Source: Candidatus Obscuribacter sp. (GTDB lineage Bacteria; Cyanobacteriota; Vampirovibrionia; Obscuribacterales; Obscuribacteraceae). Taken from it: 64,000 nt of DNA. Both the position numbers and the translations under genes were made by a program. Within the stretch, counting starts at the first letter, position 1. Each line of letters opens with the position of its first letter. The DNA lies in NCBI GenBank assembly GCA_016718315.1, contig JADKDV010000004.1:372001-436000 (forward strand), given 5' to 3'. The notes beneath the pieces are model-generated. The model ran no database searches. It was not told where the DNA came from and worked only from the letters and a program-made list of their open reading frames with translations. This document shows positions 15,930 to 24,735 of the stretch, piece after piece.

Positions 15930-16211
15930 ATGAAGACAAAGTTTGCCATAGTCTCGTGTGCCCTGGCGCTTGCAAGTTGTGTGAGCGCAAGCAGTCACTT
16001 GGACTGGGCTTATGCAAAGCCAACACTTTTTGACTTTGAGCAGTCAATTAAGCTTGGTGGCGATTGTTTTGCGATGAGAGGTATAGCAAGAGCTAGAAGC
16101 GGTGATCATTTGGGCGCCATGCTTGATCGATATCGGGCAACTGCTTTCAGGCTCAATAGTCAGTTTCGAAATTTCCTCAATGATTTACTGAGTCTAAAAG
16201 CTCTGCCTTAG
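15930..16211 (+). CDS. Small exported protein, unknown
   Basis: From ATG 15930 the 93-residue product starts KTKFAIVSCALALASCVSASS, a likely signal peptide (a lipobox-like ASC is possible). The mature part contains GDCFAMRGIARARSGDHLGAMLDRYRAT, which resembles a single TPR helix pair, and little else. I do not recognise the family. It sits between the esterase and the Cys-domain membrane protein, all on the same strand. An upstream in-frame start at 15906 would add 8 residues before the signal peptide and is less likely. Confidence 0.55.
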   Translation: MKTKFAIVSCALALASCVSASSHLDWAYAKPTLFDFEQSIKLGGDCFAMRGIARARSGDHLGAMLDRYRATAFRLNSQFRNFLNDLLSLKALP

Positions 16212-16345
16212 CTGCCCACATTGTGCTTGGTGTTTTGATCTGAATATCAGTGTGGTTTTTACTATTTACTATCTGGTTAGGCGCGTTTAAGCTGTTTGAT
16301 CCAGTCAGTAATAGCCCGGTGTATGCCACCGGGGGTGAGGTCATC

Positions 16346-16984
16346 ATGTTTTCTTTTAGGCGTCGACGTGAACTTAAAAACAGGATTCAGAGCTACTTTG
16401 TAGCAAGCCCATGCAGTATGAACTGGTCTGATATGACTGGCGATGAGGCTGTCCGCTACTGTGGTGAGTGTAAGCTCAAAATACATAACCTCAGCAGTCT
16501 TGCTGATCAAGAAGTGGTCGCACTGCTCGATCGCAAGCGCGCCGGAGAGCGCATTTGCACTTATTTTTATAGGCGTGATGATGGCACTATAGCAACCGAC
16601 AATTGCCCTAAACGTCTGAAGATATTTAGACGCAAGTTACAAGTGTGTGCTGCCTCGATGTTGCTTGCTCTGTGCTGGCTCTGGGCTGGACAGGCTGATG
16701 CTCAGGGCCTTGTAGGAGCGCCAGTGGATCCACGGTATGGACAAGCAATTGGTGCTTATGTAAGTCCTTTAAACTCATATGACAGTGCACGTGAGTTTTG
16801 TAGAGCGCTGACTGTTCTTTCAGCGATAGTCGCTTTTGTTCTTTCGCTTTTGAGATGTAGATTTGCTGACAGGCGTAAGCTTGCTATTGAGCTGATTTGC
16901 TTAGCGTTGATACCAATTTGTATGCATCTGGGTGGTATATATCTGGTCAACAATAGCTATGGCGGTCTCGGTGGTGGCATCTAA
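16346..16984 (+). CDS. Membrane protein with N-terminal five-cysteine domain (paralogue of the 2884 gene)
   Basis: Residues 23-90 repeat the pattern of the gene at 2884: C23-x3-W-x2-M-x-GD-x2-VR-x-C-x2-C-x4-HN-LS, then ERIC and RDDGTIATDNCP. After a basic stretch come two or three hydrophobic helices (LQVCAASMLLALCWLWAG; FCRALTVLSAIVAFVLSLL; LIPICMHLGGIYLV), so this copy is polytopic where the first has a single helix. ATG 16346 is preceded by GGGGGTGAGG; the open frame reaches back to 16250, but that part is not domain-like. The C-terminus overlaps the next membrane protein gene. Function unknown; cytoplasmic metal or redox sensing is inference. Confidence 0.7.
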   Translation: MFSFRRRRELKNRIQSYFVASPCSMNWSDMTGDEAVRYCGECKLKIHNLSSLADQEVVALLDRKRAGERICTYFYRRDDGTIATDNCPKRLKIFRRKLQVCAASMLLALCWLWAGQADAQGLVGAPVDPRYGQAIGAYVSPLNSYDSAREFCRALTVLSAIVAFVLSLLRCRFADRRKLAIELICLALIPICMHLGGIYLVNNSYGGLGGGI

Positions 16985-17408
16985 CGTAATTGGAGAATTA
17001 CTTGCAGACGAAACTTCTGTCACTTTAAGTTACCGTGAAGTGCTAAATCAACAAGCCGTAGTGCTGTTTTTGATGGCGCAGCCGCTATTACTTATTGGCT
17101 GGTTAGACCCGCTGAGAGCAGCATTGAGTCTAAAAGTCCTGCGTCAGTTTGCATCTATGCTTTGGGTAAGCTTTATTTACTCTCCGTTCTTTGTTGGCTA
17201 TAACCTTTTAATTGCTGAGTGTTGCCTTGGTCTAGCTGTCGTTTATCTGATATGGACCCGTTTTAGAAGAGTAAGTGCTGGTCGATTTGCATTCGAAATT
17301 ATAGTGCTCACTTTTAATTGCATAGCGTTGCATGTTCTTGGCTTCTGGAGCATTGGTCAATTTGCTCAATTCATGATGCGGCAAGGAGTGGACATGTTTT
17401 TGTTTTGA
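16959..17408 (+). CDS. Small polytopic membrane protein, unknown
   Basis: The ~149-residue protein has about four hydrophobic segments (VVLFLMAQPLLLIGWL, FASMLWVSFIYSPFFVGYNLLIA, CCLGLAVVYLIW, FEIIVLTFNCIALHVLGFW). It overlaps the end of the preceding Cys-domain gene (26 nt from ATG 16959, 53 nt from an alternative GTG 16932), so the two are likely co-translated and may form a complex. I do not recognise a family. Confidence 0.5.
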   Translation: MAVSVVASNVIGELLADETSVTLSYREVLNQQAVVLFLMAQPLLLIGWLDPLRAALSLKVLRQFASMLWVSFIYSPFFVGYNLLIAECCLGLAVVYLIWTRFRRVSAGRFAFEIIVLTFNCIALHVLGFWSIGQFAQFMMRQGVDMFLF

Positions 17409-17574
17409 CTGTGTATTCGCTTGAGCGCACCTGTGAGTTTTTAGACTCGCACCAAAAAAGGTCGAGGAATTTAACATTGGTCCAAACAAAACTTTTGAGT
17501 TTGGAGCTGATTTTATGCTGCAAACTGCATTATCGGGAATAAACTAACTGACTACTCGTAACTTAGGAGTCGTG

Positions 17575-19899
17575 ATGGACCAGCGCAGTGAGCAGGCAAG
17601 ATCCCAGCTTTTTACAGTTAAGCTGGATAAAAATGCTGTCTACATGCTGGCTGAGCAGGATCAGGCACTGCATAGCGCACAGCAAAGACCCCAACCCCGC
17701 TCTGCTTTGCAGTCACGTCAAGCGCCTCCAGCTAGGCGCAATTTGTCCGTAAACCAAGTAATAGACGGTAAATACCGGATTTTGGAGCCTATCGGACAGG
17801 GTGGCATGGGGGCTGTATTCAGAGTCTTTCATATTCAGCTTGATAAAGAGGTGGCACTCAAAACTTTTGTCACCGATGCCTTGACTGAAGAAGCCTGGCT
17901 CAGGTTTCAGCGAGAAGCCCAGGCAATCGCCAGGCTCAATCACCTCAATGTGGTCAAGGTCTTTGACTTTGGTGTTGATAGCGACGGTGTGCCCTATTAC
18001 ACGATGGAGCTTTTGCGAGGGCGGTCGCTTGCCCAGGTAATCGATCAAGAAGGCGGATTTGATCAAAAGCGCACCATTAGCACTTTTATCATGGTTGCAC
18101 GTGGACTCGCTGCTGCGCATAGCAGGGGGATAATTCACCGGGACATCAAGCCAGGCAACATTTTACTGATGGAGGACAATAGCGGACGCTACGAAGAATC
18201 AGTCAAGTTAGTGGACTTTGGCATAGCAACCCTGGTCTCTGATAGCGACAATGTGGCGCCTCAGGGTGAATCCGGCGTTATATTTGGTAGTCCGCTCTAT
18301 ATGAGTCCAGAGCAGTTTCGTGGAGATAAGTTAACACCAGGCACGGACCTCTATAGTTTTGGTTGTACTTTGTTTGAGGCTTTGACCACTAAGCCGCCTT
18401 TTTTTGGGGCTAACGCTATTGAGACAATGAGTATGCATCTCAATGCTGCGCCGCCTACTCTGGATTCTGCGCTGCCGGCGATGGATGTACCTCAGCGACT
18501 TGAGCGTCTTTTGGGCAGTCTTTTGGCCAAAGATGTGCAAGATCGTCCAGCTGATTTTAGTGTCGTGGAGCGCGAGTTACTGGCTGTGCTGGAGCGCCTT
18601 GAGGCTACGGCAGCATTGGCAAGTAAAGCTTCCATCAAGCGACTGGCGACTGCCGCTCCGATAGATGATGAGCATGATGATGGCGAAACAAGGGCAGAAC
18701 TTTTGCCGCACAGCTTTTGGAAGCGAAGCGTTATCTCTACTATCGCACTGTCATCGCTGCTGATACTTGGTATCGCTGGCGGTGCGGCGGTCTTGCAAAA
18801 GCCGCTCAAAGCTCTGCTGAGTGGCGGTAGCAAAAATGCGAGAGTTAGCCAGCTCCAGTCTGGTGCATCGGAAGTTGTGTCTGACGATGTTCTGGCCACG
18901 TCTACAGGCGAGGCTCCGCCAATCAAGCCCTCGAGTGTTGATAATTCTATCGAGAAAGGAACATTTGAGTTTGCCACTGATCGGATGGAAGGAGTTATTG
19001 CGGCAGTTGAAAAAACTCCAACTGAGTCCGCTGCATTGATAGCTAAGTTGAGGTCTACAGCCCCAGGATCATTTGACCAAACTAGTGATATTGACAGGCA
19101 GTCTCATCAAAGGCATTTTAATTTTCCTCCTGGTGTTAATCTCGGTGAGTTCTTAATCAAAGTAGGCAACGGTAAACAAGAAAAAATTGTTGCCAAAGGA
19201 GATGTGCTGTTACCAAATAAAGTCTGGTTCAAGCCAAACAAGCTAGTGGCAGCTTGCCCAGAGGTGCTCAATGGATTTAAGAACGACAGTATCAATGCTG
19301 TTAGCACTGATGAGAATTGTTTGTTAAATGACAAGCATATGAGAATAATCACGCGTTGGCGCCAGCTTGGTGGTATGGATCTTGATGCCAGGCTGGTTAC
19401 CAGGGGTAGCTTGCCCGATCTCAAAAACCTAAAAAAGCTAAATTCTTTTGGATTGGCGTATATCCCTGTACCGGCAGATGAGTTAGGGCGAGCTTACGAT
19501 CTCACCAACATGAAAGTAATCAATATCTCAGGTGTCAAAAATGTCCGACAACTTTTACTCAACTTGGGGCCTAGATTTAATCCAAAGGTATTTTACTTAC
19601 AAAATTGTCAGTTGAATGATGATGATCTCAAATTGCTCAGCAAAAATACGGCTCTTGAGGAAGTTAGTGTGCGAGACAATCCGAAGATTACTGATGTCGG
19701 TGTTAGGGCGCTACTTACCTGCAAGCGTCTCAAAAAAATAGAGTTGCCGGGTACTAGTGTCACACCTGCTGTTGCTGAGATCCTGGCTGGTTTTGAATAT
19801 TTGACAAATGCTGTGGTCAACACAAGAATTTGGAACGAAGAACAAAGGCAGATGTTTGACGCAAAGTTGCCTACACGAATTAATTTAGCCGATCACTAG
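17575..19899 (+). CDS. Ser/Thr protein kinase with one membrane helix and LRR-like ectodomain (K1)
   Basis: The N-terminal ~60 residues are Gln/Arg rich. The kinase domain spans ~67-345: glycine loop IGQGGMGAVFRV, the Lys in VALKTF, catalytic loop HRDIKPGN (H188) and DFG in VDFGIATL (~212), then SPLYMSPEQ. All catalytic residues are present. One helix (~385-408, TIALSSLLILGIAGGAAVL) precedes an exported ~365-residue region whose last third is LRR-like (LEEVSVRDNPKITDVGVRALL). This is the classic PknB-type layout with an LRR sensor, similar to K4 and K11. TAGGAG precedes ATG 17575; a GTG one codon earlier is possible. It stands outside the main kinase island. Confidence 0.9.
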   Translation: MDQRSEQARSQLFTVKLDKNAVYMLAEQDQALHSAQQRPQPRSALQSRQAPPARRNLSVNQVIDGKYRILEPIGQGGMGAVFRVFHIQLDKEVALKTFVTDALTEEAWLRFQREAQAIARLNHLNVVKVFDFGVDSDGVPYYTMELLRGRSLAQVIDQEGGFDQKRTISTFIMVARGLAAAHSRGIIHRDIKPGNILLMEDNSGRYEESVKLVDFGIATLVSDSDNVAPQGESGVIFGSPLYMSPEQFRGDKLTPGTDLYSFGCTLFEALTTKPPFFGANAIETMSMHLNAAPPTLDSALPAMDVPQRLERLLGSLLAKDVQDRPADFSVVERELLAVLERLEATAALASKASIKRLATAAPIDDEHDDGETRAELLPHSFWKRSVISTIALSSLLILGIAGGAAVLQKPLKALLSGGSKNARVSQLQSGASEVVSDDVLATSTGEAPPIKPSSVDNSIEKGTFEFATDRMEGVIAAVEKTPTESAALIAKLRSTAPGSFDQTSDIDRQSHQRHFNFPPGVNLGEFLIKVGNGKQEKIVAKGDVLLPNKVWFKPNKLVAACPEVLNGFKNDSINAVSTDENCLLNDKHMRIITRWRQLGGMDLDARLVTRGSLPDLKNLKKLNSFGLAYIPVPADELGRAYDLTNMKVINISGVKNVRQLLLNLGPRFNPKVFYLQNCQLNDDDLKLLSKNTALEEVSVRDNPKITDVGVRALLTCKRLKKIELPGTSVTPAVAEILAGFEYLTNAVVNTRIWNEEQRQMFDAKLPTRINLADH

Positions 19900-19908
19900 A
19901 GACTGCTA

Positions 19909-20283
19909 CTACTTGTGCATACATTTATCGCAAGATCCTGACAGCAAAATCTCGTGACTATCCAGGCGAAACCCTGATGGCAAAATAGTCTGCAAGTTGA
20001 GTCCGCAGTCAAAAATATCAAATACTTTTTGACAGCTGGTACAGGCAAAGTGATGATGGTGATGTACACCTGGTTTTTCGTAGAGGACAGCGCCGCCAGG
20101 TAGCTCTACAACAATTAGTTTGTTGTCCTCAACCAGCGCTCTGACATTGCGGTAGACCGTTGCTATGCCCAGTCCAGGACACTCATGAGTAGCCAGATCC
20201 AGGATCTCCTGTACTGACAGCGGGCGCTGTTCGGCATCAATCACATTGACGATTGCTTTGCGTTGTTGTGTATTGCGCTCCAA
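19909..20283 (-). CDS. Fur-family metal-dependent repressor
   Basis: The 124-residue protein has the Fur winged helix (TQQRKAIVNVIDAEQRPLSVQEILDLA, GIATVYRNVRALVEDNKL) and a dimerisation half with HHHHHFACTSCQKVFDI and a second CxxC in GSCDKCMHK, the structural zinc site. The His run is the family H-x-H-H metal region. It would regulate iron, zinc or peroxide genes; Fur, Zur and PerR cannot be separated from this sequence. A 15-bp 7-1-7 inverted repeat lies just upstream (20306-20320), so autoregulation and control of the divergent CPBP gene are likely. Confidence 0.9.
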   Translation of the reverse strand: MERNTQQRKAIVNVIDAEQRPLSVQEILDLATHECPGLGIATVYRNVRALVEDNKLIVVELPGGAVLYEKPGVHHHHHFACTSCQKVFDIFDCGLNLQTILPSGFRLDSHEILLSGSCDKCMHK

Positions 20284-20305
20284 AGCCGTCCTCCGCTAAT
20301 TGTTT

Positions 20306-20320
20306 GATTATATTATTATC
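20306..20320. promoter_or_regulatory. Candidate Fur/Per-type operator (7-1-7 inverted repeat)
   Basis: GATTATA-T-TATTATC is a 15-bp inverted repeat with 6 of 7 positions symmetric, in the same geometry as the 7-1-7 Fur and PerR boxes (for example TGATAATNATTATCA). It lies 22 bp upstream of the Fur-family start codon and 115 bp before the divergent CPBP gene. The site assignment is inference from geometry and position. Confidence 0.55.
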
Positions 20321-20435
20321 TTGGCGCAGTGGGGGCATGGCTAACAAATTGTGTTAGTCGGCAAAACAATTCTTAGACTGCCTTTCATTAAAAGCAGTTT
20401 TGTGGCAGTCTATGGTGTTGGTGAGAGACATTACT

Positions 20436-21179
20436 ATGTGGAATCCCTTTTTACTGACAAAAAAATATCGCAAGTGGGTGGTCTTTTTCTGGTCACTGGC
20501 ACCCTGGTGCATGCTTTATTTTGGCTTGCATTATTTCCATAGTATCGTTTGGAGTTTTGCCCTGTATCACGGCGGGTGCTTAATCCCTGCCATTGTACTC
20601 AATCGTAGTCACTGGATTAAACATCTTGAGCGCCCCAAAGCCCGAGACTTAATGTGGTGGGCGCTGGCAGTAGTTGGCTTTAGCACTTTTACCTATGTGA
20701 CTTACTACATGCTGGGCAATTTGCTTGTTGACAGGCGCCTGGCATTAATTAGCATTCTTGAGCGCGGTTTTCATTTTTCGTGGTTTTTGCCGCTCAGTAT
20801 TTACTTTTTGACCATCAATCCTATCCTTGAAGAATTCTTCTGGCGCGGCGTTGTGCTAAACGAGCTGTGCGATAAAGATGAGCATTTGTGGAGTCCGTCA
20901 TGTATCTGGACCAACTTTGCTTTTAGTGCCTGGCACTTCCTTGTGATCAAACTTTTTGTCAGCCCACCATTTGTGCCGGTGGCGGTGATAGTGGTGTTAT
21001 CAGTGGGCTTTTTTATGTCCTGGATGTATCGTCGCAAAAACACGCTTGTATTGCCTGTGCTGTGGCACTCAATGGTCTTTGATCTGGCAGTGATTATAAT
21101 ACTGGCGATGGTGCTATACGCACCGGTGCTCGGTGCGGCTGAGGCTGACTTGCGTCCGCTTTTAGATAAGTTGCAATAG
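20436..21179 (+). CDS. CPBP-family intramembrane metalloprotease
   Basis: The ~247-residue protein has about six to eight hydrophobic helices and the three CPBP/Abi motifs: EEFFWRG (EExxxR), FSAWHFLV (FxxxH) and VLWHSMVFD (HxxxN/D position, here Asp). These are the Rce1-like glutamic intramembrane protease residues. Bacterial members process peptides or lipoprotein-like substrates or give bacteriocin immunity; no peptide substrate gene is visible here. ATG 20436 is chosen because the upstream extension to 20400 is not hydrophobic or family-like. It is divergent from the Fur-family gene and shares its candidate operator region. Confidence 0.85.
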   Translation: MWNPFLLTKKYRKWVVFFWSLAPWCMLYFGLHYFHSIVWSFALYHGGCLIPAIVLNRSHWIKHLERPKARDLMWWALAVVGFSTFTYVTYYMLGNLLVDRRLALISILERGFHFSWFLPLSIYFLTINPILEEFFWRGVVLNELCDKDEHLWSPSCIWTNFAFSAWHFLVIKLFVSPPFVPVAVIVVLSVGFFMSWMYRRKNTLVLPVLWHSMVFDLAVIIILAMVLYAPVLGAAEADLRPLLDKLQ

Positions 21180-21223
21180 TGGCGATTGCCTTATGCAATC
21201 CCCGGTCTGTCACTATCTCACCT

Positions 21224-22477
21224 CTAACGATTATCTTTTGATTGATGCAGCTGCGCTACCACATCATCAATCATGGCCTGGATGCGTCCATGCAGATCTT
21301 CTGTGAGGCTGTGTCTTATTTGTTTGGCGTCAGTTTGATAGGCGTCGATAAATTGGTTGAGGGCGATAGGTTGTGACAATTTGACAAATACATCACGTCT
21401 AGCCAGTTGTTTGGGACGGTGGATGCGATAAAGTTCACGCTCCAGCTTGAGCAAGGCTTCTGCTAGCCTGTCAGGGGAGCTGTCTTCCTGGTAGTAGTGC
21501 GGTTGCCAGCTGGCCAGCTGAGCTACTTCTTTGAGGGCTTCCAGGTCCTTCTCGTAAGCTTTTTTGACTGCGGAGTCTTTAGCTTTTGCGATGTTGTTTC
21601 TCAGTTCTGCTTCTAGCTGCCAGGACTCATCAATTATGCGTTTTTGATAGGTGGAGAGGTCTTTGTGTCTTTCTTCTACTTCGCCGATAATTGCTTTTTC
21701 GGTGGCAACAATTTGCTCAAGCAAATCGGTATTGCTGTCTCCATCTGTCTTTATGTGATGATTGCGTGCCTGTCTTTCGATTAGTTTTTTTTGTATGGCA
21801 TGCAGTCGATCTGGCAGGGGCTCTTTGCTATGGGGGATGAGCAGATGGCTCTCCATGCGAGTGACACGGCACTCAAAAAGCGTATCAATCACTTCTGGAT
21901 AATGATATTTGATAGCCATCGGGACAATGTAAGCGGACCAGTTAGGATCGGCTTTGCGCCTGTCGATAAGAGCCTGCATGCCGATGTCTACAGCTCCTCC
22001 GTGAAAAGGCTGGACTATTTCGTTGAGGTAAAAAATCTCACCCTCAGGAAATATAACAAGAGCATCCTCGCCGCGAGCGACGACTTTGACTGCGTGCTCC
22101 TTTGCCTCAATGTCGTGAGCACCGCGCTCTACCGAAAAATGTCCGAGGCGTTGTAGGACAAAGCCAGCCAGACCAAACAGCTCATCAAAGGCTTCGCGAT
22201 TGCACATCGAGATAAAACGTTTGCCGCTGCGCCGGGACAGCTCCAGACAAAGTCTCGGGTCGGTCTCATCGGCATGATTGGGCGCCAGTATTACACCTGA
22301 GCCAGCCGGTATACTGTGGAGTATGGCCAGGTCGTTGTCATCGAGATGTAGGTGATTTTGGCTGGCTAGCTGAGCGCGCACGACTTCTTGCGCCCCTTTG
22401 ATAAAAAGCGGTGACGGTTTTTCGGGGATAAAGGGTCTCACGACTGCGTCGCTTGCACTCTTTTGCTGCTCTTCCAT
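21224..22477 (-). CDS. PlsC-type acyltransferase with long C-terminal coiled-coil region
   Basis: The ~417-residue protein has an acyltransferase core at ~45-235: APNHADETDPRL gives the HX4D catalytic motif, GHFSVERGA the second block, and IFPEGEIF the FPEGT-like acyl acceptor motif. The family transfers acyl chains to lysophospholipids or related acceptors. No transmembrane helix is obvious. From about 245 to 330 the chain is highly charged and likely coiled coil, and the end (RDVFVKLSQPIALNQFIDAY) resembles the last strand of the fold. This extension is uncommon for 1-acylglycerol-3-phosphate acyltransferases (~240 aa). ATG 22477 removes a non-homologous 46-codon extension. Divergent from the transporter gene at 22682. 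Confidence 0.78.
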   Translation of the reverse strand: MEEQQKSASDAVVRPFIPEKPSPLFIKGAQEVVRAQLASQNHLHLDDNDLAILHSIPAGSGVILAPNHADETDPRLCLELSRRSGKRFISMCNREAFDELFGLAGFVLQRLGHFSVERGAHDIEAKEHAVKVVARGEDALVIFPEGEIFYLNEIVQPFHGGAVDIGMQALIDRRKADPNWSAYIVPMAIKYHYPEVIDTLFECRVTRMESHLLIPHSKEPLPDRLHAIQKKLIERQARNHHIKTDGDSNTDLLEQIVATEKAIIGEVEERHKDLSTYQKRIIDESWQLEAELRNNIAKAKDSAVKKAYEKDLEALKEVAQLASWQPHYYQEDSSPDRLAEALLKLERELYRIHRPKQLARRDVFVKLSQPIALNQFIDAYQTDAKQIRHSLTEDLHGRIQAMIDDVVAQLHQSKDNR

Positions 22478-22575
22478 GGCGCTATGATACAGCAAAATTC
22501 TTTGCGAAATATTGGCAAAAATTGACAGCAGGTTGATAGTTTCTTGATGGCAAGTGCTCTTATTTTGAGTCCTCC

Positions 22576-22593
22576 TTGACCTGTTGTGGTCAA
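22576..22593. promoter_or_regulatory. Inverted repeat TTGACC-n6-GGTCAA in a divergent promoter region
   Basis: TTGACC (22576-22581) and GGTCAA (22588-22593) form a perfect 6-6-6 palindrome between the divergently transcribed acyltransferase (start 22477) and transporter (start 22682). A second 8-bp palindrome TTGATCAA follows at 22602-22609. Candidate operator for a dimeric regulator; the TTGACC half could also serve as a -35 element. Confidence 0.4.
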
Positions 22594-22681
22594 AAATGGC
22601 CTTGATCAAAAACAAATACTGGTAATTATTTGGCGAGTTGATAGATCAATTCGCCTGTTTTGTCAAAAGGCGAAAGGTATC

Positions 22682-24610
22682 ATGACTGTAATAGACCGCA
22701 GACGCGCCACTGCTGACAACCAGATGAGGCGCTGGTTACTGCAAGGTATTAGGTCAAACCAAAAGAGTGCCACTCATCATCAGAGCAGCTGGTGGAAGGT
22801 CATGTGTTTGACCGGTGTCGATTATTTTTCGACTCTCGGTTATCAGCCTGGTATTGCCTTTCTTGCTGCTGGCATATTGTCGCCGTTAGCTACGCTTATT
22901 GTTGTGCTGGTGACGCTTTTTGGACTATTGCCACTTTATTTTAGGGTGGCGCGGGAGAGCCCAAACGGTCAGGGCAGTATCGCTATGCTCGAAAAGCTTT
23001 TGCCGGGCTGGCATGGCAAGACATTTATCCTGGTGCTTTTGGGTTTTGCTGCTACTGATTTTGTCATTACTATTACGCTCTCTGCTGCCGATGCTACGGC
23101 GCACATTATCGAAAACCCCTTGTTGCCTGTCTGGATGCACGATCGCGTCGGGCTTACTCTAGTACTCCTGGGTTTGCTCTGTTTGATCTTTTTGAAGGGT
23201 TTTCGCGAGGCAATTGGTTTTGCTGTCGCTCTTGTTGCTCTCTATCTTGCTTGCAATGGTGTGGTTGCCTGCAAAGCACTAGAGCAAATCGCCGCCCACC
23301 CAGCTGTTATGACCAACTGGTATGAGCAGCTTTTTGCGCAGTATATTTCTATTCCCAAAATGATTGGCGTGTCTCTTATTTTGTTTCCCAAGCTAGCCCT
23401 CGGTATGTCGGGTTTTGAGACTGGTGTGGCAGTTATGCCGCTGGTCAAAGGCGATAGCTCTGACCCGCAGTTAGACTTAGAGAAGCGCATCAAAAACACC
23501 AAAAAACTACTCTTTAGTGCCGCCATCATTATGGCTGTATTTTTGATGTTTAGTAGCGTGATTACAACTGTTTTGATACCGCCAGCGCTCTTTAACGAAG
23601 GCGGAGCCGCTAATGGTCGTGCTCTAGCTTATCTGGCTCACAAATATTGTGGCGAGCAGTTTGGCACTGTTTATGACTTTAGTACCATCGCCATATTGTG
23701 GTTTGCTGGTGCATCAGCCATGGCTGGTTTGCTCAATCTAGTACCACGCTATCTGCCACGTTATGGCATGGCACCTGCCTGGGCACAAGCAGTGCGTCCT
23801 TTGGTATTGTTTTTTACTTTTGTCTCTTGTGTAGTTACCATTATTTTTAAGGCCAATGTCGATGCCCAAGCTGGTGCTTACGCTACCGGAGTACTTGTGC
23901 TCTTTACCTCAGCTTCGTTTGCTGTAGTGATGTCGACCTGGCGCGAAGGCAAAATTAAGCGCACACATTTTGTGGCCATACTAATAGCCTTCATCTATAC
24001 CACCGTGGCTAATATGATTGAGCGTCCTGAGGGTCTTCAGATTGCATCATTCTTTATCATCGCCATATTGTCCACTTCTCTCATCTCGCGAGCGATGCGC
24101 TCCCTGGAGCTGCGTATCCTCGATGTGCAGTTTGATGCCACTGCTAATGAGTTTATTGATCAGGTCTTGAGTCACGGCACTAACCAGATCAATCTCTTGG
24201 CTCACAGACCGGGTGGTCAGGACTATGCACGTAAAGAGTGTGAAATTCGCAAGATCCACAAGCTGACTGAGGACGAAGCTTCGTTTATATTCTTAGAAGT
24301 ATCTTTGAGCGATCCCTCTGAGTTTACAGGTAACTGTCTGCAAATCACTGGTCATATGGTCAATGGTGTGCGCGTGTTTAAGTGTTCCAGTCCGGCCATA
24401 CCAAACGCTATTGCCGCTATTTTGCTCAATTTGCGTGATCGCACCGGCACGATACCGCATGCTTACTTTGGTTGGACCGAGGGCAATCCTCTCAGTTATG
24501 TCTTTAAGTACATATTTTTTGGTGAGGGTGAGACCGCGCCTGTTTGTCGCGAGATCCTCAGAGAAGTAGAACGCAACCCCTGTAGCAGACCGGTAGTAAT
24601 CGTTGGTTAA
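22682..24610 (+). CDS. APC-superfamily transporter with soluble C-terminal domain
   Basis: The 642-residue protein has about 12 hydrophobic helices between ~35 and 500. WKVMCLTGVDYFSTLGYQPGIAFLAAG is the unwound first-helix motif of APC amino acid/cation transporters (and of related KUP-like permeases), and PKLALGMSGFETGVAVMPLV fits the TM6 unwound helix. A ~145-residue cytoplasmic domain follows (from about RILDVQFDATANEF), a possible regulatory domain. The substrate is not assignable. ATG 22682 has AAAGG 7 nt before it. Divergent from the acyltransferase. Confidence 0.8.
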   Translation: MTVIDRRRATADNQMRRWLLQGIRSNQKSATHHQSSWWKVMCLTGVDYFSTLGYQPGIAFLAAGILSPLATLIVVLVTLFGLLPLYFRVARESPNGQGSIAMLEKLLPGWHGKTFILVLLGFAATDFVITITLSAADATAHIIENPLLPVWMHDRVGLTLVLLGLLCLIFLKGFREAIGFAVALVALYLACNGVVACKALEQIAAHPAVMTNWYEQLFAQYISIPKMIGVSLILFPKLALGMSGFETGVAVMPLVKGDSSDPQLDLEKRIKNTKKLLFSAAIIMAVFLMFSSVITTVLIPPALFNEGGAANGRALAYLAHKYCGEQFGTVYDFSTIAILWFAGASAMAGLLNLVPRYLPRYGMAPAWAQAVRPLVLFFTFVSCVVTIIFKANVDAQAGAYATGVLVLFTSASFAVVMSTWREGKIKRTHFVAILIAFIYTTVANMIERPEGLQIASFFIIAILSTSLISRAMRSLELRILDVQFDATANEFIDQVLSHGTNQINLLAHRPGGQDYARKECEIRKIHKLTEDEASFIFLEVSLSDPSEFTGNCLQITGHMVNGVRVFKCSSPAIPNAIAAILLNLRDRTGTIPHAYFGWTEGNPLSYVFKYIFFGEGETAPVCREILREVERNPCSRPVVIVG

Positions 24611-24735
24611 TACTGGTTTTAACTGCTGATGGCATGATTGTGCTGGCTTTTGTAGCACTTTTGCGGAACCTTGTGCCATCTTGATACCTCTTACAAATAT
24701 TGCTTGCCGCGCTGGTAAGAATGTTTGAGGTAGCT

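Noticed and set aside
20050..20090. His-tag-like HHHHH in the Fur-family gene as a vector trace
   Set aside because: It sits in the metal-binding region of Fur proteins, where His runs are natural.
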